NCBI GenBank assembly: GCA_034696485.1
Contig: JAQIWT010000877.1
Location: 1-14,214, forward strand
Length of the DNA stretch: 14,214 nt
Direction of reading: 5' to 3'
From: Isohypsibius dastychi
Taxonomy: Eukaryota; Tardigrada; Eutardigrada; Parachela; Isohypsibiidae
The notes beneath the pieces are model-generated. The model searched no databases. It had not been told where the DNA came from and saw only the letters and a list, made by a program, of their open reading frames with translations. Shown piece after piece: positions 1 through 8,994 of the stretch. The position numbers were made by a program, and so were the translations under genes. Every line of letters begins with the position of its first letter. The stretch's first letter is position 1.

Positions 1-129
1 CGAGGAAAAATTGGACAGCAGAACGTTTAGTATCATATTATAGAGAAAACAATTCTCTATTCATCAATCGAAATAATAATTTTGTTACTCAAACAAGGAA
101 GGTCACCTTAATTTCTCATTTATTTTCAG

Positions 130-874
130 ATTTAAACACGATCGCGGAAAATCAGTATACTCAACCGAATCGTTAGAGAAGGATCCAGATCGTCTGATTA
201 TTTACGTAAATTCCAAGGGTGGCTTGCCGGACAGATTCAAGTCAGCCTACGACGAAAATGAAAACTATTACTTGAACAATGTAAAGTTGAAAGTGGATAT
301 GACTGTTGGATACCCTGTAACTCTGCCGGGAAGAACCTGCCAGAACATTTCGAGTTTTCGGCTATCTAACGAATTCACGGATGCCAGCCTAGTTTCCGAC
401 GACGGGGAAGAATTTCCGGTCCACAGCATCATTTTAATGGGCGCTTCTGAATTTTTCAAATCGGCGTTTTGTCACGATACCAAAGAAAGCCAATCCGGAA
501 AAATTACGATTCCAGACGTGGATCACGATTCTCTGGAGCTACTTATTCATCTCGTGTATGGCAATCGTCTAGAGGATGCTCATTCAAGTTCTCAGCTGAA
601 GGACGTGTTTGTAGCGGCTGAAAGATATCAGCTGACCAACGCAATGCATCAGGTTGCCGACGAGCTGCATAAACGAACACCCCCCGCTGAAGAACTTGCC
701 GATACTTATTTGTTCGCGAAGCATTATGGATTCGGCAAACTAGAGAGAATGATCTTGAAAGAAATAGTGAAAAAGTGGAAACATTTTGTGCTAGCTGGCG
801 GGCTGGCTGAAATTGAAGAACAAGGCCAGGAATTTTTGGACTTGTTCAACCAGGAGTTTCTTCCCGACCAATAA
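130..874 (+). CDS. BTB/POZ protein, MATH-BTB (SPOP-like) type; 3' terminal exon, 5' part off window
   Basis: The exon starts after the acceptor TTTTCAG at 123-129. It reads open from 131 in one frame for 247 codons to TAA at 872-874. Numbering visible residues from 131, a BTB fold spans about 78-185: it opens with EFTDASL, continues with a FPVHSIILMGAS-type stretch and FKSAF, and then has IPDVD. A helical BACK/3-box-like tail follows, containing ADTYLFAKHYG, a KKWKHF motif and LFNQEFL. The order and spacing match SPOP/TDPOZ proteins. The preceding VKLKVDMTVGYPVT piece could be the last strand of a MATH domain. Proteins of this family commonly act as CUL3 ubiquitin-ligase substrate adaptors, so that role is inferred here. 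The true start codon is upstream of the window; the first in-frame ATG would cut into the fold. A plain BTB protein without MATH remains possible. Confidence 0.84.
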
Positions 875-875
875 A
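870..875 (+). promoter_or_regulatory. AATAAA polyadenylation signal overlapping the stop codon
   Basis: AATAAA at 870-875 contains the TAA stop (872-874) of the BTB gene. It is the only canonical hexamer close to the gene end. A weaker ATTAAA lies at 920-925. If the first is used, the 3'UTR would be only about 15-30 nt. Confidence 0.45.
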
Positions 876-2274
876 TAATTACTACGGATTGTTTTCTTCA
901 GGTATTGAACAAGAAATTGATTAAAAAAATTTGTGAACCAAATTTTGCGTAGAAATTTTCTGTTCTTTAATGATTATTTTAGGTTTGAATAATAAGTTAG
1001 CATTGTTTGCGGTGTTGAGTTGAAGCATTTCACGTGGCTCTTCTTATTTGTTTCACTCTTCCCTGTAGGCTCGGAGTGCATTCATCAACAGCCAGATCCT
1101 TGCCATCTCACAACGCGGTCATTTTAATTTCATCACAAAAATGATCGAAATTTGTCGGCTGCATTATTTCGACACTGTGAATTACTATTTTTTCCGGATA
1201 GCCAGGACTTACAGTACTGTATCTTCCGATCAGCGCTCGTTACCTTATCTTTGGATTCAAACCGATGTGATTTCTCTAACCGATTCTAACGATCAATGCA
1301 CTTTTCCTGCTCAGCTATATTCCAATCCACCACCACCACCGACCGATTCGATTGGCGCAATGAATCGCGTTCGATATGTTTCATCGGAAATCTGACAGTT
1401 CCGGTCAGCTTGGCGATGAAGAATTTCGTAAAAGTCACTTCAAAAACCGTCAATCACTGTCCGGATTCCCACCGGCCGGATATTGCTGTTTTTCAAAATG
1501 TGTTTTTTCGCGTTTTTGTGCCATTCGTGGGAAAGGTCAGAGATTTGCTTTGTCCCCCAGCAGAACCTGCTTTATTCCTCGGAATTTCTGCTGGGACTTT
1601 TAAAGAGATCAAGGATGGTTTTATATCGGTAAATCGTGACCTTTCCAAGGTTGCCGTGAATGGCTCGCACACTGAAGTCAGGGATGATGTTGACGCTTCT
1701 ATTGTTTCCGTGAGCGGTTGATGCCATGCTTGGTGAAATACACGTAGCTCCTGACGTTAATAAATAACACGGTTCGGTGAAAACTTCTCTGTGGTTTGCA
1801 TTTCTCGGATATTGTTTTCGAAAAATATTGAACAATTTTTCGAAACGTGCAAAATTTTCCAATTTTATAAGGGAGGAGTTCGTGAAAGAAAAGGGGGAAA
1901 TTTGTTGAGTTGAATAAGTTAAGTTGATAAGTTGAATAAGTTGAATGATAGTTAAGGACCTGGAAGACAACAGAAGAAAAAGAAATCATAAATGCGAGCT
2001 GGCGAGGGCGGAGTTCCGATGCAAGTGGTGGGGTCCACTGCCATATCCACGGGACGCGTATGACTTCGCGCTCTTTCCTCAGCCAAAACAAATGCATTTG
2101 TTACTGCTCCTGAATTTTCTGTGCGTGTATTAAACTACTCCAGTTGAGCACCATCTTTGTTTCACACCGTGTTGTTATATCAGCCATCCAGGAAAAATTT
2201 CTGCGATCGTTAGTGAACTGCATTCGGAAGCCTGGTCCAAAATCATTTCAAACGGGAATCTTTGACTCGGAAAA
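875..2274. other. Intergenic region, BTB gene to DONSON
   Basis: No recognisable gene was found. Around 1141-1721 three overlapping frames stay open for 75-141 codons, and a CCA run lies near 1327-1340. None of the translations resembles a known family or has convincing domain patterns. An acceptor-like TTTTCTTCAG (892-901) and another, CTTCCCTGTAG near 1069, could belong to an untranslated exon or non-coding transcript. The last roughly 130 bp must hold the DONSON promoter and 5'UTR, but no clear TATA box is visible and no ATG precedes the start between about 2140 and 2274. Confidence 0.5.
1904..1950. repeat. Short degenerate minisatellite, GTTGAATAA-like units
   Basis: About five imperfect head-to-tail copies of a 7-10 bp unit are seen, the best being GTTGAATAA (twice) with variants GTTGATAA and GTTGAATGA. 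The repeat is too short and degenerate to have an obvious role. Confidence 0.7.
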
Positions 2275-4833
2275 ATGTCTTCACCTCCACCACCGAAACC
2301 GTTGGTAAGAAGAAAATCCGATATTTTGATTCTAATAAGCTAAGTTCTTTTAAACTCTCCCCAGCATAAGTCGTCGTCCTTCCCTGCAAAGTCACCACTC
2401 AGAACGCACAACGAATCCTCCAAATCAAAGTCATCATGGACTCGTCCGAAAATAACGCTCAAGAAATCGCTTTCGGTGTCCCGCGATTTATCCAGCAAGT
2501 TTAGCTCAGGGAAACGCATTCGTTCGGAACAAGAAAATGGAATTGATGAAGATAGTGGACTTGGACCGGAAAGTGGAAGTTCTGGAAAACGACCAGCTGG
2601 TTTGAATCCGTTTGCTCGATCCATTTCACTTGATTCCCCCGCGGAAATCGCGCTGGAACCTTTCCATTTGGGAAATGCGCTGAATTTCGCTGCAAGCTCT
2701 TTGGTAGAAGGACTACATTCCTATTCCGGGGATGGTTTATCAATAGATTCGAAAGTTGTGGATCTTCCCATGGAAGTGACACCAGTTATTGAGAAAAAGG
2801 TGAGATTTTGTTTCTGTCGTTTTTTTCGAAATTGTAGAAACCTGACTTCGATTGATTTGTATTGAAGCCTGAGTGAAAAAGTGGCAGCGCTGGGTGTAAA
2901 CAACTTCTCGATACGTTGATTCGATTTTTTGATCGAAACTGAATTTTTCTTGTTACTGACATGTGGTTTTTATTCCAGCTGTTTATTCCATACAAGGATT
3001 ATTTTGACTGGAGTTTGAAAACGAAACTCTGTCTGACAACTCCTAATGTTGTGGAATTCATCGCCAACTTGACCTCTGAGGATCGCTTCCGGTCATCTCG
3101 CGTTCCGGTAACTTAAATTCCAGTTGCATTTTTTTCGATCGCTATTCATTGAACTGATATATTCCAGAGATCCGGCGGTGCGTCCAAGGGAGCAAAATTT
3201 CTGCAGCTGTTGCGGTATTGGATGTTTCCGGTTCTGAGTGGAACCAGCACTTTCCCTCGGAATTTTGATCCCGCAGTGTGAGTTCATCTCGATTTTAAAT
3301 AACTCCAGTTTTTACGAGAAAATTGTACATCTTGTATTTTTTCTCGAATTTTGAAAATGGGCTTCTAGTTTGAATAATTTTGAAATGTTTTCTTTAAAGG
3401 GTTGATCAAGTGTCAACTAATTGGAGCAAAATGATGCCGTCACTTTACGACGACTGGGAGGCGAGTATCCTGGAACTCCTCGATGCGGTCACTTTTGGAG
3501 AATGCCCTTATTTCTACATTGTGACGCACCAATGGACTGCTCTTATTCTGGCAAAAGAATTGGATCAAAGTGATGTTCCAGTTGAACGAGCTTACATAAC
3601 ACCCACGACATCTGGACTTCGGAATATGTTGAAGGAAAGTGATTTGAACTTGAAAATGCCGCTTCTTCCGAAAACTGCCGGCGTGGATGCGCAGAATGAA
3701 GAGTAAGAAACCTTTACTTCCGGTTCCCTAATATCAATTGACAAAACCTGTGTTCCTGTGTTCAAATTTCGTGGTGAATGTTTTGTGATTCGCGTAACTG
3801 TTTCCAGACATCTGGGCGATGATTTTTCAATGTTTGTGAATATAGCAGTGACGGAAGTGGAATCTATCCATATTTAATGCAGAAACTCGTATCTTCCAGA
3901 ACATTAAAATTAACTGAAAATTATTTCATAATTATGGATGATTGAGAAATGACTTGAAAATTTATCCCGTGAAATTTAATGAAAAGTTAATTTAAATTAA
4001 ATTCAAGATCAAATTTAAAAAAATCAAATTTAAGACAATTAAATTCAATTAAAATTTATTTCATTTACTAAATATATACCTATTTATTTTAATTTTTGCC
4101 TATTTATTTATTATTTTTGTTTCAGTTTGGATACCAGTTCCGGGAGCGATGGCTCATTTACCAACCTGGACTGGATCAAAGCACAATGCAAGCGAGTTGG
4201 GAAGGTCGTCAAGGCGGTGAAAGTCGAACAGAAGGATCAGATTTTTGACAACCGACCTGAATCACTGGTAGCCTTGCAGGACAAGGATGTTGCCAAATTT
4301 ATTCAAGCACTTATCAAAAACAGAGCACTCCAGCCAAACGGGGGACCACTGACCAATGTACCACCAACTTTAGTGGCGCCGGTATTTTTCACGAATGCCA
4401 GTGGCAAAAAGTTGGATGTGAGTATTGAGTTTGTTCCTTCTCTCCATTTCAACCCAATTTAATCAATGTAACATGTTAAATTCAGATAACCCTTGTTTTG
4501 TCTTTATAGTACACTTCCGGCCAGGCGAGTGAGTTTTCATTTCTGGATATTTCCGGCGGACCTATCCTCCCTCATATTCTGCCTTGCCTGGCGCGTATGC
4601 TGGATTCAGCTGAACATTTGGAAAGTGCTTGTTTTTCGTATACCTCACTGGAAATTAGCGGTGGATTCACGAAGATCACCAAGACACCGGAAGTTGCGGA
4701 ATACGAAATGGACATCACTTTGGAGACAGTGAAGCTTAAGGAAGTTCTTGAAGGTCAGCCCCCACATCGCCTTCAGAGTGAAGATGTCAGTGCAGCCATG
4801 AAGAGCTTGATGAAAGAGTTTCAATTCTTATGA
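2275..4833 (+). CDS. DONSON: DONSON homologue, replication helicase (CMG) assembly factor; complete, 7 exons, 540 aa
   Basis: Exons are 2275-2304, 2365-2799, 2979-3107, 3168-3277, 3400-3702, 4126-4417 and 4510-4833. All junctions are GT..AG with matching phase, giving 540 aa against about 566 in human. Residues 1-90 are Ser/Pro/Lys-rich and probably disordered. A conserved NPFAR motif follows (91-95), then FDWSLKTKL (164-172), the hallmark CPYFY (270-274), ITPTTSGLR (301-309), an acidic insert before SFTNLDWI, RPES followed by a PPTL.APVFF stretch, and ISGGPILPH near the C-terminal domain start. The same motifs occur in this order in vertebrate DONSON (CPYFYVCT, ISPTTRGLR, RPES, PPTLLSPV, ITGPIMPH). 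Family knowledge: DONSON is a nuclear protein that brings GINS to MCM2-7 during origin firing and protects stalled forks. The ATG context (AAAAATGTC) is good and no upstream ATG competes. The C-terminal 70 residues are the least conserved. Identity is firm; exact exon ends are by eye. Confidence 0.93.
3943..4120. repeat. AT-rich low-complexity tract in DONSON intron 5
   Basis: The 3' half of the 423-nt intron (3703-4125) is almost pure A/T. It has overlapping short direct repeats: ATCAAATTTAA twice around 4010-4035, TTAAATTCAA variants, and CCTATTTATTT at 4079-4089 and again at 4099-4109. It ends in the T-rich tract of the acceptor TTTGTTTCAG. No transposon ends are visible. Confidence 0.7.
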
Positions 4834-4975
4834 AATTTCCAAGAATGGCGTCTGTTCCTGATGTTCGCTGTTGCTATTTATTCCTCTGTTAGTCCCCCTT
4901 GTTTTTATTCATTTGTTGATCCATCAAGCTTCTTCGTTTGTTTTGCTTGCCACTGTTATTGCTCCCTTTACTCCG

Positions 4976-4981
4976 AATAAA
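4976..4981 (+). promoter_or_regulatory. AATAAA polyadenylation signal, DONSON
   Basis: A canonical hexamer lies 143 nt after the DONSON stop (TGA 4831-4833), the first in the region. A second plus-strand AATAAA at 5216-5221 lies inside RPL31 intron 3. If used, it would produce a transcript antisense to the end of RPL31. Confidence 0.6.
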
Positions 4982-5060
4982 TCAAGTCTTGAACCTCAAT
5001 ATGTTGTATCTACAATTCTGAACGAAAATGAAAATCGTCGTCAGCCGGAAGTGTTCATCC

Positions 5061-5066
5061 TTTATT
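5061..5066 (-). promoter_or_regulatory. AATAAA polyadenylation signal, RPL31 (minus strand)
   Basis: Plus-strand TTTATT reads AATAAA on the minus strand, 82 nt beyond the RPL31 stop (TAA 5150-5148). Its position is typical for a short ribosomal-protein 3'UTR. Confidence 0.6.
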
Positions 5067-5147
5067 CACTAAATACTCCCGTCAAACTAGCACAAGTGAA
5101 CAGATAAACCAAGACCCGGAATCAGTTGAATTGAAAAAACAAGATGA

Positions 5148-5792
5148 TTATTCCTCGTTATCGACATTCTGCGTTTGTAATCCTGGAAAAGAAACAGCCT
5201 ATTTCGACACAGTCTAATAAAGAACGCTGGAAAACGCACCTTTGAACTCATCAACGGGAACCCAAGTTACAAGCGTGTATAGCTTGTGAACGGAATCCTC
5301 ATCTTCGTTACGGCGTCGAGACAGCCTCACACGAACACGGAAAGGGACACCTCTGGAAAACGATAACATTAAAAACGCTGAACCCATCAATGCTGGCAAA
5401 ACGGCATTATTGAACGCCACCATACACATTCCCACATAACTCACCTTATTCCTTTGGACCAAACAAACTTATTCAGCTTGGTATCAACTCTGACATCCTC
5501 AGTTTTCATCTGAACTTTGGCGAAATTCTTGATGGCTTTGATCGCTCTCGGTGCTCGTTTCTTGAAGGATCTGGAAACAATACAGCAATTCAAAATTCCG
5601 TAATTTGTAAAGGCGTATTTCCGGAGCAAATTACAGGCGAAACCGCCGTTCAAAAGAAGAACAAATCCAGAGACCCAAAACTTACACTTGATGGAGTCGT
5701 TTGTGGAGATGGATGGTGTATTCACGGGTCACAACTTCAGTGGTCGCTCCCTTCTTGCGTCGGCCTTCACGTCCTTTTCCGCCACGATTCAT
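5148..5792 (-). CDS. RPL31: 60S ribosomal protein L31 (eL31); complete, 4 exons, 126 aa
   Basis: Minus-strand exons in order are 5792-5686, 5570-5445, 5352-5240 and 5182-5148. They total 381 nt, i.e. 126 aa against 125 in human. Phases agree at every junction. Diagnostic segments are EVVTREYTI near residue 20, [33 protein letters not shown] and [11 protein letters not shown]. The last exon carries only 11 whole codons and gives [11 protein letters not shown], matching the family ending (NLQT.NVDE-type). Reading past the donor at 5239 instead gives an unrelated tail ending at 5214, which is a splicing artefact. The N-terminus ([14 protein letters not shown]) is basic and glycine-rich, unlike the longer Ala/Lys start in vertebrates. 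The family protein sits on the large ribosomal subunit near the peptide exit tunnel. The remembered central block is closest to nematode RPL31. Constitutive high expression is expected. Confidence 0.97.
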
Positions 5793-6217
5793 GGTGAAAG
5801 ATAAAGGCGAAAATACGGATCAGACAAACAAATCTACACCGAGAACTCGAGGATGTTGAAGAAGACCAGAAAATGAAACGGAGAACTCGCAGCGTGCCAC
5901 GCTTGATTGGCTGATTACTTTCGACGTCTTTTAGCTTTACTTTGCCACGTATCAAGCCGGTCTGCGTGCACGTAGGCAGGGGCAGGGTAGCCTCAACTGC
6001 CAGCTCGGCGTGCCCCTTGATCCGTCGTATGGTAACGAGGGTAAACAGCTGACAGTGAGTCACTGCTTGTGGGTCAAAGTAGCTGAAAGTAAAACACAGA
6101 CCAGGGATCATCTTCTCGTTAATTTTGCTTCTTTGTTCCTTCCATTGTTAATTTGTCATTTCAGCTGCCAAAAATACCGATATTCCTGCTCTAGAGTTAG
6201 TACATGGTTCATATGTG
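5793..6217. promoter_or_regulatory. Head-to-head promoter region of RPL31 (-) and MAEA (+)
   Basis: Only 425 bp separate the two start codons, so the genes probably share a divergent promoter. An inverted CCAAT box (plus strand ATTGG, 5906-5910) lies about 115 bp upstream of the RPL31 ATG. Just beside it is a near-perfect palindrome, AGCGTG-C-CACGCT (5891-5903). A second CACG-bearing palindrome, GTGCAC, lies near 5967-5972. The minus-strand leader of RPL31 is pyrimidine-rich (TCTTCTTC and CCTTTATCTTTC patches), compatible with a 5' terminal oligopyrimidine start, but the start site cannot be fixed. No TATA box is clear. Confidence 0.6.
6055..6164 (+). other. Likely intron in the MAEA 5'UTR
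   Basis: A strong donor (GACA|GTGAGT at 6055) and a strong acceptor (GTCATTTCAG, ending 6164) frame 110 nt, similar to the coding introns. The acceptor lies 53 nt before the MAEA ATG. If the organism trans-splices, the acceptor could take a spliced leader instead. Confidence 0.5.
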
Positions 6218-6218
6218 A
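6204..6218 (+). CDS. Upstream ORF (4 codons) overlapping the MAEA start
   Basis: ATG 6204-6206 opens a four-codon frame, MVHM, ending at TGA 6216-6218. Its last base is the A of the MAEA ATG (TGATG overlap). It lies within the predicted 5'UTR exon, so scanning ribosomes would meet it first. It is probably regulatory rather than a functional peptide. Confidence 0.5.
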   Translation: MVHM

Positions 6219-8725
6219 TGTCAAAACAGTCCAGCATGAGTGAGATCACAGCGTTGGAGCATCCCACTTTAAAGGTAAAACTTTTTCACATGTTATGCAA
6301 CTTTCACTTTGAACTTCCGAATTTCCATGTATTGCATTTCTGTGATGAAAATGTGTTGAATTACAGGTTCCCTACGAGGTGCTCAACAAGACTTATCGAC
6401 ATAGTCAGAAAGTTATCGATACTGAGCAACGAAATCTGAATGTTGCTGCTGATGAATTCGAGAAAGGACTTGCTGCTGCTACCAGCGTTGAGAATGTTCC
6501 GGATGTTGTGACACTCTTGGATAACGTGATGGAACGTCTTCGAATGCTCAAGAGAAAGGTGCGAAACAACCAGTTCTGCTTTGTTGTTCGGATCTGAGTG
6601 ACGTGATTTCCTGTATTGACTGGCTTGCAATATCAGACTTTGTACAGGATTACGATCAGTCCGCCTTATTTACGTTTTATTGGTTTCTCATTGTTGTTGT
6701 TTTTTCTTTTAGTCTGCCGACAGTATTGATGAAGATATGGCTGCAGTCAGATCCTGCAAGATGCGAGTTGAACATCTGAGGACTGCTGACCAGAACAGGC
6801 CGCAGTTTGAACAGAAGCGACTGGACCGGATGTTGGTGGAACACTGCTTCCGGTGCGGATTTTACGAAGCAGCCAACATGTTGGCGAAAAAAGCTCATGT
6901 CGAGGTAATAGTTAGTTAGATCATATTGGTTTATTTTGGCACTGATAGCATTTTGGCAAGCCGTGTGTTTGTATCTACTTCCGGTTGGCCAAACTCGTCT
7001 TTTCCCTGAGTTGGGTTTTTTCACAGGAATTCACAAATTCGGAATTATTCGCCACGGCTCGTGATATTGAAGCCTCGTTGAGCCAGAAGCAGACCGATTT
7101 GGCCTTGGCTTGGTGTTTTGAGAACCGTTCTCGCCTTCGGAAGCACAATGTGCGTACTTTGTATTTCGCATTGTATTTTCTGTCTGAAAAACTGGTGCTG
7201 CATCAGTGATCAAATATTTAAGCATGATTCAACAGAGACAATTAACTTTTGTTGTCTTTAGAGTTTCTTCGAATTTTATTTGCGACAACAAGAAGTTATC
7301 GAGCTGATCAAAAAAGGACGTGGAAGCTGCATGGATGCCATACTATACGCCCGGAAGTACTTCCCAGCGTTGGAAGATTACAAACAATATGAGAAAGATA
7401 TCCAGAAAACTATGACGCTGCTTGCTGTTCATCGAGATACGGTCAACAAACCCGGAAACCAATATCAGGTGTGTTATAATAATAGTTCGTTTTTTTCCTA
7501 AAGAATTTTATTTTTAAAAATTCTGTTCGGCGATCGAATATGATATTTTTTTGTTATTTACCACAAAATTTTTGCGAAAAATGAAGGAATCAAAACAGTG
7601 AAAGAATTAGCTTTTCTTCAGCGAGAGTCTGTTTCCCATAGACCCGTTTTTGATCATGGATTTTCCATCCTATTCCATGTCTGTTTCATGTTACTATTCT
7701 AGCAGTTGTTTTTACTTTCAAAAAGAATAATTTGGCATGAAAGTTTTGTTGAATATTTGTTTCCATAAAACTTCATACCGTAATATAGTTTTTGTTTCAA
7801 GTTTCAATTTTCAGTTGAGTTTCAAGGTTGAGTTTTTCAGTTTTCGAAAACAAAAATTTTGGCACTTCCCAAATTTTGGCAATTTTGTTTCAAGTTTCTG
7901 TTACAACGAGATTTCTTTTACCGATTTTTTTAAAGATTTCTGTTGTGATTATTATAATATTTTGTTCAGTATTCGTGGAGATTGTTCAAAATATTGCAGC
8001 TACTGTATTTACAATTTTTGGTTGACTTAATTTTTCCTTCGTATTGAATTTTTGATTTCGATACAGGGATTCTATGTTTGCAGTTTGTGAAATAATGACC
8101 AACTGAAAAAATCCACCTTTGGTCACATTTATTGTGTTTTTTACGTCTTTATTTTTTCAAGGAATTGATGAGCGATAATCGATGGGCTTGGCTCATCGAG
8201 GAATTTCGTCGTGAACTCGTCAAGCTTTATCAGCTTTGTCCCGAGTCCGTTTTTTCCGTCGCATTACAAGCCGGATTATCATCTCTGAAGACTCCGTAAG
8301 TCATACCGGAAGTCTTGTATTCCAACCATAATCCCATTAATCGGATTTGATTGATCCAGTGCCTGCATGTCAAAGTCGGATCGACGGAATCCCGATTGTC
8401 CCGTTTGCCAGGAGAATCTCAATCCGCTCGCAGAGGCACTTCCGTTCGCGCACTGTTCGCAATCGCGACTAGTTTGCTACATCACCGGAGAAGCGCTCAA
8501 TGAAAGCAATCGACCAATGATGCTACCGAATGGCTATGTTTATGGAGAGAAGGTGAGTTTTGAGTAAGAGAGGGTGATTCCGGGGAAAGTGCTTACCCAC
8601 TTCCGGTTGGCTCTTAGGCGCTCTTGTCGATGGCCGGAAACAATAACGACAGCGATGTAATCACTTGTCCACGTACCGGCGCCTCTTTTAAAATCTATGA
8701 TGCCGTGCGGGTTTATGTTATGTGA
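6218..8725 (+). CDS. MAEA: MAEA/Fyv10, RING-type subunit of the GID/CTLH E3 ubiquitin ligase; complete, 8 exons, 401 aa
   Basis: Exons are 6218-6274, 6367-6558, 6713-6904, 7027-7149, 7262-7468, 8162-8295, 8360-8552 and 8618-8725. All introns are GT..AG with agreeing phases, giving 401 aa against about 396 in human. After the conserved PTLKVPYE.LNK start (16-27) comes a coiled-coil region (about 25-110). A LisH motif follows at about 119-147 ([16 protein letters not shown]), then CTLH and CRA (about 153-300, with LAWC, RSRLRK and [17 protein letters not shown]). The degenerate gRING domain (about 311-401) has C315PVC318, H333C334, C341, [11 protein letters not shown] and C383PRT, and ends YVM as in animals and yeast. 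Family knowledge: MAEA pairs with RMND5 as the catalytic RING dimer that ubiquitinates GID/CTLH substrates, in nucleus and cytoplasm. A second Met at codon 7 (6236) is an alternative start. The gene is divergent from RPL31. No missing key residue was seen. Confidence 0.96.
7469..8161 (+). other. Long T-rich intron 5 of MAEA (693 nt)
   Basis: This intron is several times longer than its neighbours. It has weak open frames rich in Phe/Ser that reflect its T-richness only. A local direct repeat, AAATTTTGGCA, occurs twice about 18 bp apart (around 7855 and 7873). The palindrome GTTTTCGAAAAC lies just before it. No transposon ends or RNA gene were recognised. Confidence 0.65.
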
Positions 8726-8988
8726 GAATGCATGCTGGGTCGGCGGAGTGGTGGGGTGACTGGTTAATGGGAGAAAACAAATGTTTGGAGAAATTGTCGT
8801 CTTTTAATCGAGTTTTTATTTTCTTTTGTTTTTAATTGAACTGGAATTGCTGATCTCTCTTGTGGCTTGTGAGGACTGTGTTTTCGAGAGATTTTTGAGG
8901 TTGGGATTTCGGGGATGTTTCAGATGAACGTGACCAAAATGTTTGAGATTTGATTGGTTGTTTATGGCTCTTGTAATTTTTAGCAGCA

Positions 8989-8994
8989 ATTAAA
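8989..8994 (+). promoter_or_regulatory. Candidate ATTAAA polyadenylation signal, MAEA
   Basis: This common AATAAA variant lies 264 nt after the MAEA stop codon and is followed by T/G-rich sequence. No canonical AATAAA was seen between the stop and this point. The assignment is weak. Confidence 0.35.

Larger units (their letters stand above)
4834..5147. other. Convergent 3' region between DONSON and RPL31
   Basis: These 314 bp separate the two stop codons. The region is open in one plus frame for 78 codons, but that translation is a hydrophobic low-information sequence, best explained as DONSON 3'UTR. It holds one AATAAA signal on each strand, about 80 bp apart. Confidence 0.7.

Noticed and set aside
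1572-2097. Two overlapping 132-codon minus-strand frames upstream of DONSON
   Set aside because: They run through the GTTGAATAA minisatellite and show no domain pattern; overlap of two frames argues for chance.
4871-5107. 78-codon plus-strand frame after DONSON
   Set aside because: The translation is hydrophobic and low in information, lies in the 3'UTR and contains the AATAAA signal.
5214-5462. Minus-strand frame ending in a [10 protein letters not shown]-like tail as the true RPL31 C-terminus
   Set aside because: A GT donor at 5239-5238 and a TTCTTTTCCAG acceptor at 5183 splice to an exon giving the conserved GLQT.NVD.EE ending, so the tail is intron sequence.
7737-8030. Phe/Ser-rich frames inside MAEA intron 5
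   Set aside because: They reflect T-rich intron composition. The flanking exons join in phase across the intron and the joined protein matches MAEA without them.
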